Assembly (NCBI GenBank): GCA_028289095.1
Contig: JAQGGY010000011.1
Span: 1-9,471, forward strand
From: Candidatus Saccharimonadota bacterium
GTDB lineage: Bacteria; Patescibacteriota; Saccharimonadia; Saccharimonadales; Saccharimonadaceae
DNA length: 9,471 nt
Direction of reading: 5' to 3'
How positions within the stretch are numbered: position 1 is the first letter of the stretch; each line of letters begins with the position of its first letter. The notes beneath the pieces were generated by a model. The model was not told the origin of the DNA and did not search any database. It saw only the letters and a program-made list of their open reading frames with translations. A program made the translations under genes and the position numbers. Shown here piece by piece: positions 1 to 5,152 of the stretch.

Positions 1-278
1 GACTGAATCTCTGTCGGTGACATCAAAGGATCTTTGCCGACTGACCATCGCGGGCTGGTAACATTCGCAAGAATGTAAAATGCGATCGCAAGGTTAGAAA
101 GTAAAAACACAAATGATGCACTCAATAACCCCATCATTGACGCCGCTATGATATCCCAGTACTTTTTATAATCCGAGATAAAAAATACAAGTAAAGATAC
201 GAGTACGCCAAAAAATATAGCCAGCGCCCATGCCAAAATTCTAAACCACTCTAGGCTAATATTCGCCAATGCTTCCAT
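1..278 (-). CDS. Small membrane protein, 3' end cut by window edge (partial)
   Basis: An open frame reads leftward from an ATG at 278 and runs off the window; 92 codons are visible. The start is well fixed: an in-frame TAG lies a few codons upstream, and an AGGCGG Shine-Dalgarno-like sequence (287-292) sits 8 bases before the ATG. The visible protein begins MEALANISLEWF. It has two long hydrophobic stretches, about residues 12-34 and 42-77, separated by a charged turn (SDYKKYW), so it is probably an inner-membrane protein with at least two helices. I recognise no family. It lies downstream of clpP on the same strand, where clpX would often be found, but it is clearly not ClpX. The 80-base gap and its own candidate promoter suggest separate transcription. 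Confidence 0.75.
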   Translation of the reverse strand, partial: MEALANISLEWFRILAWALAIFFGVLVSLLVFFISDYKKYWDIIAASMMGLLSASFVFLLSNLAIAFYILANVTSPRWSVGKDPLMSPTEIQ

Positions 279-317
279 AACATTTACCGCCTATCTATTT
301 AATGCCTGGATACCATT

Positions 318-346
318 ATGTAACCACACAAAAATGCCAGGGTCAA
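318..346 (-). promoter_or_regulatory. Candidate promoter of the partial membrane-protein gene at 1-278
   Basis: Reading the minus strand, TTGACC (341-346) is followed by a 17-base spacer and TTACAT (318-323), with TG one base before the -10, giving an extended -10. The predicted start near 310 would give a leader of about 32 bases containing the AGGCGG sequence. The -10 itself is weak (3 of 6), so this is a moderate call. Confidence 0.4.
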
Positions 347-358
347 CGCGCCAGCAGT

Positions 359-955
359 TTAGGCTTTTGCAATAACTGCGTCAATCAATCCGTAAGCTTT
401 TGCTTCTTCGGCACTCATCCAAAAATCACGGTCGGCGTCTTTTTCGATTTTAGATAATTTCTGACCGGTGTTTTTTGCAAGAATTTCATTCAATCGCTGC
501 TTCAAAAACAGGCCTTCGCGTAGAGTGATTTCCTGGTCGCTGATTTTGCCTTGAGTGCCGCTAGACGGTTGATGGATCATGATACGACTGCTTGGCAATG
601 CGAAACGCTTGCCTTTGGCACCGCTTGATAATAGGAATGCACCCATACTCGCCTGCAAGCCGATACCAATCGTCTGCACGTCTGGGCTAATGTACTGGAT
701 AGTATCATAGATCGCCAAGCCGTCGTAGACGCTGCCACCAGGGCTGTTGATATACAGCTTGATGTCTTTTTTAGGGTCATCATATGCCAAATGTAACAGC
801 TGAGCTACAACGATATTCGCCGTATGTTCATTGACGTCTTCCCCTAGAAAGATAATTCGTTCGTTGAGTAGGCGTGAGTAAATATCAAACGCGCGCTCGC
901 CGTCATGCGTTTTCTCGATAACTGTTGGGACAAGATAACTGGTTGGCCTATTCAT
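359..955 (-). CDS. clpP: ATP-dependent Clp protease proteolytic subunit ClpP
   Basis: This is the barrel-forming serine peptidase that degrades cytoplasmic proteins unfolded by a ClpX/ClpC-type ATPase. The 198-aa length is normal for the family. The catalytic triad is intact: Ser103 in GLQASMGAFLL, His128 in MIHQP and Asp177 in DADRDF, with the same spacing as in the E. coli enzyme (25 and 49 residues). The N-terminus carries YLVPTVIE, the usual site near the mature start, and the INSPGG loop is present at residues 70-74. No Shine-Dalgarno sequence precedes the ATG at 955; a -10 box ends 7 bases upstream, so the message is probably leaderless. A CIRCE operator overlaps the promoter, predicting repression by HrcA. 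No ATPase partner is adjacent: a membrane-protein gene lies downstream, and upstream lies a block of opposite-strand genes followed by tig. Confidence 0.97.
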   Translation of the reverse strand: MNRPTSYLVPTVIEKTHDGERAFDIYSRLLNERIIFLGEDVNEHTANIVVAQLLHLAYDDPKKDIKLYINSPGGSVYDGLAIYDTIQYISPDVQTIGIGLQASMGAFLLSSGAKGKRFALPSSRIMIHQPSSGTQGKISDQEITLREGLFLKQRLNEILAKNTGQKLSKIEKDADRDFWMSAEEAKAYGLIDAVIAKA

Positions 956-962
956 ATTATCT

Positions 963-990
963 ATTATATCAAAATTAGCACTCGGCGCAA
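963..990 (-). promoter_or_regulatory. clpP promoter, predicted leaderless
   Basis: On the minus strand, a perfect TATAAT (963-968) is preceded by TG one base upstream (extended -10), and TTGCGC (985-990) lies 16 bases further upstream. Only 7 bases separate the -10 from the clpP ATG, so transcription should start at or within a base or two of the start codon. The -35 lies in the centre of the CIRCE element. A weaker upstream alternative (TATCAT near 1033-1038 on the minus strand) cannot be excluded. Confidence 0.65.
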
Positions 991-1001
991 GTGAGTGCTA
1001 A
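975..1001. promoter_or_regulatory. CIRCE element (HrcA operator) of clpP
   Basis: TTAGCACTC (975-983), nine bases, then GAGTGCTAA (993-1001) is an exact match to the CIRCE consensus, with perfect arms and the standard 9-base spacer. CIRCE is bound by the heat-shock repressor HrcA. The element covers the spacer and -35 of the predicted clpP promoter, so bound repressor would block RNA polymerase directly. The match is direct; repression of clpP is inferred from position. HrcA itself is not in the window. Confidence 0.95.
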
Positions 1002-1007
1002 TCATTT

Positions 1008-1037
1008 TTGTTTCCTCGTTCTGAAATTACGTATGAT
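1008..1037 (+). promoter_or_regulatory. Weak candidate promoter of the 70-aa gene
   Basis: TTGTTT (1008-1013), an 18-base spacer and TATGAT (1032-1037, 5 of 6 matches) face the gene at 1146. It would give a leader of about 100 bases, which includes a small hairpin ATTGC/GCAAT (near 1108-1123). The -35 is poor and other AT-rich hexamers lie nearby, so this is tentative. Confidence 0.3.
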
Positions 1038-1145
1038 ATAGTATATTTAATTCATCTTGCACGCTTTTGCAGTAGCGACGATGAATCAGCATCTTAAACC
1101 ACCCGACATTGCGAATATGCAATCCACTAAGAAAAGGACCCCGTC

Positions 1146-1358
1146 ATGTCTGTTGAACGTCTGTTTTTCGCGCTTATTTTCCTTTTTGGCTTTTGGCTCT
1201 TCATCATTCTGGTCGGCGCAATATTCGCCGTAAGGTACGCATCCATCGACGCGCAAAGAAAAATCCTCGCTATTAGCGACAATTGGCTGCTGCGACCGTT
1301 GTATACCTTTGTCGGCTGGGCCGTCGAAGGCGGGCGTAATCCTGACCGCGACGGGTAG
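1146..1358 (+). CDS. Small single-helix membrane protein, 70 aa, unknown function
   Basis: A 70-aa protein starting MSVERLFF. Residues 6-29 (AL-IFLFGFWLFIILVGAIFAV) form one clear membrane helix; the remaining 40 residues are polar, with a cluster of basic residues just after the helix, so the C-terminal part probably faces the cytoplasm. The start is supported by AAGGA at 1134-1138, 7 bases before the ATG. Two hairpins follow, the second an intrinsic terminator, so this is a one-gene unit. It is the first of five plus-strand genes lying between clpP and tig. I recognise no family. Open frames on the opposite strand across the same bases lack any start signal and look like shadows. Confidence 0.7.
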   Translation: MSVERLFFALIFLFGFWLFIILVGAIFAVRYASIDAQRKILAISDNWLLRPLYTFVGWAVEGGRNPDRDG

Positions 1359-1371
1359 ATACACCATATCG

Positions 1372-1416
1372 GCCAAGGGTCATCGACGCAGTCAAAAGAC
1401 ATCGATGACCCTTGGC
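1372..1416 (+). repeat. Long perfect hairpin after the 70-aa gene
   Basis: Arms 1372-1386 and 1402-1416 are perfectly complementary over 15 base pairs (GCCAAGGGTCATCGA and its complement), with a 15-base loop that itself contains GTC-AAAA-GAC. There is no T run directly after it, so it is not a terminator by itself; it lies 13 bases after the stop codon and 5 bases before the terminator hairpin. Possible roles are mRNA 3' end protection, an RNA-processing site or a protein-binding palindrome. Confidence 0.85.
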
Positions 1417-1421
1417 TCAAC

Positions 1422-1450
1422 AGCCGGCAGGACTAACTTGCTGGCTTTTT
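1422..1450 (+). terminator. Intrinsic terminator of the 70-aa gene
   Basis: AGCCGGCAGG pairs with CTTGCTGGCT (10 bp including two G-U pairs) around an ACTAA loop, followed by a T tract to 1450. The position and the short loop are typical of a Rho-independent terminator. Confidence 0.85.
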
Positions 1451-1471
1451 AATACCTAGCACTATACCGGG

Positions 1472-1500
1472 TTGACATGTAGTATTAATCATGTTACCGT
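1472..1500 (+). promoter_or_regulatory. Promoter of the 140-aa membrane-protein gene
   Basis: A perfect TTGACA (1472-1477), a 17-base spacer and TACCGT (1495-1500) with TG one base upstream. The -10 is poor (3 of 6), but the consensus -35 and extended -10 compensate. It starts 22 bases after the preceding terminator. The predicted leader is about 30 bases. Confidence 0.55.
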
Positions 1501-1538
1501 AAAACTACTTCTTTTCACCTACAAAACATTGGAGAATA

Positions 1539-1961
1539 ATGCCATCCGAAGAGAATGCTCCTTCCAACGTCCAGGCATTTAGGCTTGCCGTACGTAAACA
1601 TAATGCCCCCACAAGACGCAAGCAACGAATCCGCACTATCGCAAAAATACTGTGTATTAGTATGTTGGTGGCTATAGTCATAGCGAGCGTCATTTACGTC
1701 ACTCACCTACTACTCGCTAACCATGCATCCGACTCGTCATCACCACCGGTACTCCTTGTGGCTATGGCGATAATAGGAGCAGTCCTAGTCGTAGGCACGA
1801 TAGTCGCCGTGGTAGCGATTATTGTCGGTGTTATTTTTGCATTGATAGACGTGGGGATTAATTCATACTTCATGTCACTGGGTGCAGTTAAGATAGTTGT
1901 TCCTGCAGTTATCGGTACTATCGTCACCACCTTATACCTCGCAGCGTTCTTCAACGCCTAA
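1539..1961 (+). CDS. Three-helix membrane protein, 140 aa, unknown function
   Basis: The protein begins MPSEENAPSNVQAFRLAVRK and has a basic, soluble N-terminus (residues 15-33, rich in Arg and Lys). Hydrophobic segments follow at about 35-59, 71-103 and 116-138; the middle one is long and dominated by Val, Ile and Ala, and may be one tilted helix or two short ones. The basic N-terminus suggests a cytoplasmic location. GGAG (1531-1534) precedes the ATG by only 4 bases, a short but usable spacing. It has its own promoter and two hairpins behind it, so it is transcribed alone. I recognise no family. Confidence 0.72.
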   Translation: MPSEENAPSNVQAFRLAVRKHNAPTRRKQRIRTIAKILCISMLVAIVIASVIYVTHLLLANHASDSSSPPVLLVAMAIIGAVLVVGTIVAVVAIIVGVIFALIDVGINSYFMSLGAVKIVVPAVIGTIVTTLYLAAFFNA

Positions 1962-1974
1962 GGACACTCCTCGC

Positions 1975-2009
1975 AAGGCGCCGCAGTAGCATTTTCACAG
2001 CGGCGCCTT
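1975..2009 (+). repeat. GC-rich hairpin after the 140-aa gene
   Basis: Arms AAGGCGCCGC (1975-1984) and GCGGCGCCTT (2000-2009) pair perfectly over 10 bp around a 15-base loop, the same loop size as the hairpin at 1372-1416. No T run follows, and a separate terminator comes 3 bases later. Confidence 0.85.
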
Positions 2010-2012
2010 AGG

Positions 2013-2038
2013 CCAGCAGATTTCCCTGCTGGTTTTTT
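2013..2038 (+). terminator. Intrinsic terminator of the 140-aa gene
   Basis: CCAGCAG (2013-2019) and CTGCTGG (2026-2032) form a perfect 7-bp stem with a 6-base loop, followed by six T residues (2033-2038). The stem resembles that of the terminator at 1422-1450 (CCGGCAG/CTTGCTGG). Confidence 0.92.
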
Positions 2039-2058
2039 CATGCCCAAACGCCACCATA

Positions 2059-2087
2059 TTGACTTTTTTACGTATTTGTGGTAGTAT
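2059..2087 (+). promoter_or_regulatory. Promoter of the 111-aa membrane-protein gene
   Basis: TTGACT (2059-2064), a 17-base spacer ending in TGG and TAGTAT (2082-2087, 4 of 6 matches) form an extended -10 promoter. It begins 20 bases after the preceding terminator. The predicted leader of about 40 bases contains AGGAG at 2116-2120. Confidence 0.65.
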
Positions 2088-2132
2088 GTCAATAAGTTCT
2101 TCTCCCTACAACCTCAGGAGTCTTTGAGTATT

Positions 2133-2468
2133 ATGAAGAATAGCACCCTTTCCACATCGTCGACCATCGCGACTACAGAGCCATTCAGCCTGACCAGGAG
2201 CTTCTTGGCCATGCCGGACATGCGAGGGATGGTCAAAGCCTTTCTTCTGCTGATTATTCCTTGCGTCGTACTGATGTACTTCACCTTGGAGACGAACAGC
2301 AGCTACGACACGCCACTCGGTTTTGCTACGGCGCTGATTTGCACCTTTGCCTTCGTGCCCACCTTTGTTGTCATCGGCATGCTGTTCTGCATCGTTGTCG
2401 ATTACATCGTCCTGGTGGTACGCATCCTGATGGAGTTCATGGGCTTTACCGGCCAGCAACGGTCGTAA
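2133..2468 (+). CDS. Two-helix membrane protein, 111 aa, unknown function
   Basis: The protein starts MKNSTLSTSSTIATTEPF, a Ser/Thr-rich head of about 30 residues, followed by two membrane helices at roughly residues 34-52 (AFLLLIIPCVVLMYFTL) and 62-97 (a long hydrophobic run reaching IVLVVRIL), then a short polar tail. I chose the ATG at 2133; AGGAG at 2116-2120 lies 12 bases upstream, which is long, while a TTG at 2124 in the same frame would be only 3 bases from it. By eye the gene is richer in G+C than its neighbours. A long frame on the opposite strand (2106-2459) is rejected because it lacks start signals and has an unnatural His/Asp/Gln-rich composition. Confidence 0.68.
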   Translation: MKNSTLSTSSTIATTEPFSLTRSFLAMPDMRGMVKAFLLLIIPCVVLMYFTLETNSSYDTPLGFATALICTFAFVPTFVVIGMLFCIVVDYIVLVVRILMEFMGFTGQQRS

Positions 2469-2510
2469 CAGACAGTGTCGCGATTTAGCGAATAAAACAC
2501 ACTACACACA

Positions 2511-2537
2511 CCCTATCGGCAACGATGACCGCTAGGG
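2511..2537 (+). repeat. Hairpin after the 111-aa gene
   Basis: CCCTA-t-CGG (2511-2519) pairs with CCG-c-TAGGG (2529-2537), giving 8 base pairs with one mismatch. It is the third case in this block of a non-terminator hairpin lying just ahead of a terminator hairpin. Confidence 0.6.
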
Positions 2538-2544
2538 GCAACCG

Positions 2545-2570
2545 ACGAGCATACTCCTGCTCGTTTTTTA
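2545..2570 (+). terminator. Intrinsic terminator of the 111-aa gene
   Basis: ACGAGCA (2545-2551) and TGCTCGT (2558-2564) form a perfect 7-bp stem with a 6-base loop, followed by a T run to 2569. It lies inside the upstream part of an open frame that starts at 2525, which argues that the frame's first 42 codons are not translated. Confidence 0.9.
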
Positions 2571-2574
2571 TTTA

Positions 2575-2599
2575 CATATATTGTTGCGCATATATTGTT
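2575..2599 (+). repeat. Short AT-rich direct repeat
   Basis: CATATATTGTT occurs at 2575-2585 and again at 2589-2599, separated by GCG. It lies just after a terminator and before the 158-aa gene at 2651, in the AT-rich region where that gene's promoter must be (for example TTGTTG at 2581-2586 with TATATC 18 bases on). It could be a tandem regulator site or chance AT-rich sequence. Confidence 0.5.
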
Positions 2600-2650
2600 T
2601 TTATTATATCCTTACACCACTGCACCTTCCCATTGACAGATAGAGACACC

Positions 2651-3127
2651 ATGACGACACTCATCCGTGAAGATATTTTCATCAGCAAAAGAATCACTCG
2701 AATGGTACGTATTAGCACGAGGGACAAAGATTACGGCACAGTTGCCCTAGAGCATCCTGTGGTATCCGGGCAATTCTGGCAAAGAGTAGTACGGGCGTTT
2801 AGTCGGCAAGATTCACGCAATTCGATCACCATCACGACAACCGTCAAAGATGGGAGTCTACAAGAGTTGCCTTTCATGCGCGACTATACGACGAATAACT
2901 TCTATGCGGATTACAGACCAACCGACAGACTAGAGGCAATCCGCCTGCACGCTATCAGCTACATCCAGCTTGACCCATCCTTGCCGCCTTCGACTCTAAT
3001 GCTTAATTGCATGATCGAATTGTCGCTGCATTTTGATAACAACGGCAGTGACGCAGTCACCGAATTATCAACTCCGGCAATGGTCCGCCTCTATTTGAAA
3101 ACAGGACAGCTACAAATCACCACGTAG
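2651..3127 (+). CDS. Hypothetical soluble protein, 158 aa (first of a similar pair)
   Basis: The frame is open from an ATG at 2525, but the stretch before 2651 contains a terminator and AT-rich leader, so I start at MTTLIREDIF (ATG 2651). That gives 158 aa, exactly the length of the next gene. No signal peptide, helix or known motif is visible; the protein has a mixed charged/hydrophobic pattern suggesting beta strands (VRLYLKTGQLQIT at the end). Its C-terminal half has HAISYIQLDP and LKTGQLQIT, which recall HFLRYIRLTP and LKTGRLWFT in the following gene. No convincing Shine-Dalgarno sequence is present (only AGAGA before the ATG), so the start is uncertain. I do not recognise the family. Confidence 0.6.
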   Translation: MTTLIREDIFISKRITRMVRISTRDKDYGTVALEHPVVSGQFWQRVVRAFSRQDSRNSITITTTVKDGSLQELPFMRDYTTNNFYADYRPTDRLEAIRLHAISYIQLDPSLPPSTLMLNCMIELSLHFDNNGSDAVTELSTPAMVRLYLKTGQLQITT

Positions 3128-3171
3128 CAGTGTAATGCACCTTTCCGCCCTCTACACACTGGCAGTCAAAA

Positions 3172-3648
3172 ATGAATCCAATAATCGATGCAAATTCAGT
3201 CAACGCAATCCTCACCGACCAAGGCATTAGACGCTCGTTCATACGGGCAGCACACAAAGCTTTCCACGTAGGTGAATATCCAAACGGAAAACCACTTCAC
3301 GGGCGCAATTTAGAGGAATACGGCATTGCTTCACTATTAATGTGGCCTCTCAATACTGAAGAGCCGCACGCACAAAGCACCAATCTGAGCATCCGGCTTA
3401 TTCGGGCCCGACTAAACAAGCCTGTCGGCGACATTCACTTTCTACGCTATATCCGTCTAACGCCGATCGCTGGATCAACAACGGTCGGTCGCGAGGAAAA
3501 CGACAGTCAAATCACGAAACTGACGTTCGCTCTAAAAGAAGGAACGTTGTATTTCATGACACACGAAAGAGTAAATAAGGAATATGCAATCAAAGGCGAA
3601 ATTAAAGTCGATGTCGATTTAAAAACTGGCCGGCTATGGTTCACCTAA
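3172..3648 (+). CDS. Hypothetical soluble protein, 158 aa (second of a similar pair)
   Basis: A 158-aa protein beginning MNPIIDANSVNAIL, 44 bases after the previous gene and probably co-transcribed with it, since no terminator separates them and one closes the pair. The start is limited by an in-frame TAA at 3133-3135. There is no visible Shine-Dalgarno sequence. No membrane segment or signal peptide is seen; the C-terminal third alternates polar and hydrophobic residues (KLTFALKEGTLYFMT, IKVDVDLKTGRLWFT), as in beta sheets. HFLRYIRLTP and LKTGRL match the preceding protein in similar places, suggesting an old duplication. Function unknown. Confidence 0.65.
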   Translation: MNPIIDANSVNAILTDQGIRRSFIRAAHKAFHVGEYPNGKPLHGRNLEEYGIASLLMWPLNTEEPHAQSTNLSIRLIRARLNKPVGDIHFLRYIRLTPIAGSTTVGREENDSQITKLTFALKEGTLYFMTHERVNKEYAIKGEIKVDVDLKTGRLWFT

Positions 3649-3652
3649 TATA

Positions 3653-3702
3653 ACACCCTCATCTGGACCAAGTGATTCAGATGAGGGTGTCTTTACTTTT
3701 TT
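3653..3702 (+). terminator. Intrinsic terminator between the 158-aa pair and tig
   Basis: ACACCCTCATCTG (3653-3665) and CAGATGAGGGTGT (3678-3690) pair perfectly over 13 bp, followed by CTTTACTTTTTT. It lies 5 bases after the stop of the plus-strand gene. In the other direction it also lies just past the tig stop, but no T run follows on that side, so any termination of tig here would be weaker. Confidence 0.88.
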
Positions 3703-3709
3703 GAAAGAA

Positions 3710-4999
3710 TTATTTTTTCGTGTTTAGTTCAACTAAACGTTCGACGGTCTTTTCGGTCAATAAACGGTTCGCAATATCTCGACGCGCTTCTGGCTGATCA
3801 AACTGCGCAACCATCTGCGGATTGTTTGCATACTGTGATTTATACATAGCAACGTGCTCTTCCAGCTCTGCACTCGTCGCTTCAATCTTCTCTGCCTTGC
3901 TTAGTTCAGCAAGTGCCAAACCAGCCTGGACGCGCTTCTCGGCAGCATCGTATACTTCAGTCTTTAACCATTTGTCTTTGCTTTCAAAACCTTTGTTTTC
4001 TAGGTATTGGTCCAATGTCAAACCTTGGTACATCAAATTTTGTGTCATGTCACGTTCGATAGATTCTGATTGGTCATTCACCAAAATTTCTGGGACAGGA
4101 ACCTTGCTGACTTCAACGAGCTGTTTCACTAGGCTGTCTTTTAGCTTTTCATTAGCTTCACGCTCTTTTTGCTGCGTTAGTTCGCGCTTGATGTCAGTAG
4201 TTAGGTCATCAACGGTCTTAAATGGACCAACTTTGGCTGCAAATTCATCATTCAATTCTGGTAGGACAATTTCTTTAACTTCCTTTAGGGTAGTCGTAAA
4301 TACGACGTCAGCACCCTTTAGGTCGGCGACATGATACGTATCGGGGAACTTCAGTTTCAAATCAAATGTCTCTCCTGGCTTTTTGCCAACGATACCTTCT
4401 TCAAATCCGGGAATAAATGAATTACTGCCCAGCGTTAGGTCGTAATCAGTACCCGTACCGCCATCAAATGCGACATCGTCTTTTTTACCGACAAAGTCGA
4501 TTTTCACTTCGTCGCCGTCTTTTGCTGCACGATCAACAGGCTGCTTTTCGCCCATACCGCCACGCATACGTTCGATAATTTCGTTTACCTCTTTGGCGTC
4601 AACGCTGATTTTTTCTTTTTCTACCTTGAGCTTCTTGTAGTCACCAAGTACGACTGTTGGCAAAATTTCAGCCTCAGCAGTAAATTCTAATTCCTGACCT
4701 GGAACGAACTTTTTAATTTCGACTGCAGGGCGATCCAGCGCTTGGATGCCCTTGTCTAGATATGCCTGCGCGACGGCTTTTGAAAGCGCGTCTTCTAGGG
4801 TTTGCTGAGATAGCATTTCAGGATCGATGTTTTTAGCAGCAACACTAGGTGGTACTTTACCTTTGCGAAATCCCTGCACTTTTACGGTCTTTGCAAGTTT
4901 TGATAATGCAACTTTTTCAGCCGCATCTAATTCTTCTTTGCCGAGTGTAATGGTCAGCTCGACTTTGGTATCTGATAGGTTTTTTACAATTGTATTCAT
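3710..4999 (-). CDS. tig: Trigger factor (ribosome-bound chaperone and prolyl isomerase)
   Basis: Trigger factor docks at the ribosome exit tunnel and shields nascent chains in the cytoplasm. The 429-aa length is normal. All three parts are visible: an N-terminal ribosome-binding domain (about 1-115) with the signature GFRKGKVP at residues 43-50; an FKBP-type peptidyl-prolyl isomerase domain (about 160-245, with FDGGTG, IPGFEEGIVGKKPGE, FP-TYH and LKG-DVVF); and a charged helical C-terminal chaperone domain (about 250-429). The ATG at 4999 has no Shine-Dalgarno sequence; a strong -10 lies 9 bases upstream, so a leaderless or near-leaderless mRNA is expected. In many bacteria tig is followed by clpP and clpX. 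Here clpP is on the same strand, but 2.75 kb of opposite-strand genes lie between. Confidence 0.97.
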   Translation of the reverse strand: MNTIVKNLSDTKVELTITLGKEELDAAEKVALSKLAKTVKVQGFRKGKVPPSVAAKNIDPEMLSQQTLEDALSKAVAQAYLDKGIQALDRPAVEIKKFVPGQELEFTAEAEILPTVVLGDYKKLKVEKEKISVDAKEVNEIIERMRGGMGEKQPVDRAAKDGDEVKIDFVGKKDDVAFDGGTGTDYDLTLGSNSFIPGFEEGIVGKKPGETFDLKLKFPDTYHVADLKGADVVFTTTLKEVKEIVLPELNDEFAAKVGPFKTVDDLTTDIKRELTQQKEREANEKLKDSLVKQLVEVSKVPVPEILVNDQSESIERDMTQNLMYQGLTLDQYLENKGFESKDKWLKTEVYDAAEKRVQAGLALAELSKAEKIEATSAELEEHVAMYKSQYANNPQMVAQFDQPEARRDIANRLLTEKTVERLVELNTKK

Positions 5000-5008
5000 A
5001 TATGTTCA

Positions 5009-5037
5009 ATTATAACAGAGATACAAAGGGGTCACAA
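5009..5037 (-). promoter_or_regulatory. tig promoter, predicted leaderless or near-leaderless
   Basis: On the minus strand, TTGTGA (5032-5037), a 17-base spacer and a perfect TATAAT (5009-5014) with TG one base upstream. Nine bases separate the -10 from the ATG, so at most about 3 leader bases are expected. No CIRCE element is present, unlike at clpP. Confidence 0.75.
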
Positions 5038-5048
5038 ATTTTGACTCA

Positions 5049-5146
5049 TCACCAAAACCGTTATATTCACATATAACACCTTTGGTGACGAGAGACGGAG
5101 GATACACGTTTCTCGTCGGGACATAGCAAATATTAATTGATATGTC
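5049..5146 (-). other. Cluster of three inverted repeats between the 120-aa gene and tig
   Basis: Reading the minus strand after the stop at 5153 there are three successive hairpins. The first pairs GACATA with TATGTC (5120-5125 and 5141-5146). The second pairs GACGAGA with TCTCGTC (5087-5093 and 5111-5117). The third is a 40-base element (5049-5088) with 8-bp outer arms TCACCAAA/TTTGGTGA, a symmetrical GGT/GGT internal loop, 7-bp inner arms GTTATAT/ATATAAC and a GTGA loop, which fits the stable GNRA type. No T run follows, so it is not a normal terminator. It ends 11 bases upstream of the tig -35. It may be a structured 3' end, a small RNA or an operator cluster. Confidence 0.65.
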
Positions 5147-5152
5147 GTTGAC

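Noticed and set aside
1081..1230. Short plus-strand frame starting at ATG 1081 and overlapping the 70-aa gene in another frame
   Set aside because: No ribosome site and an unremarkable translation; not enough to call an upstream regulatory ORF.
1086..1420. Two overlapping minus-strand frames opposite the 70-aa gene
   Set aside because: They run through the hairpin and terminator region and the coding sequence of the gene with a proper Shine-Dalgarno site.
2106..2459. 117-aa frame on the minus strand opposite the 111-aa membrane protein
   Set aside because: Its His/Asp/Gln/Gly-rich composition is typical of an antisense frame, it has no start signals, and the plus-strand gene has promoter, Shine-Dalgarno and terminator.
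2525..2650. N-terminal extension of the 158-aa gene with a hydrophobic stretch resembling a membrane anchor
   Set aside because: The bases include a clear terminator (2545-2570) and an AT-rich leader with a direct repeat; the hydrophobic residues come from T-rich DNA. Starting at 2651 also gives the same length as the neighbouring gene.
2633..2661. Perfect TTGACA just before the 158-aa gene as a promoter
   Set aside because: The -10 position falls inside the coding sequence and reads GACACT, so it cannot drive this gene.
3822..4334. 170-aa plus-strand frame inside tig
   Set aside because: Ser/Phe/Leu-rich translation of the strand opposite a strongly conserved gene; no promoter or ribosome site.
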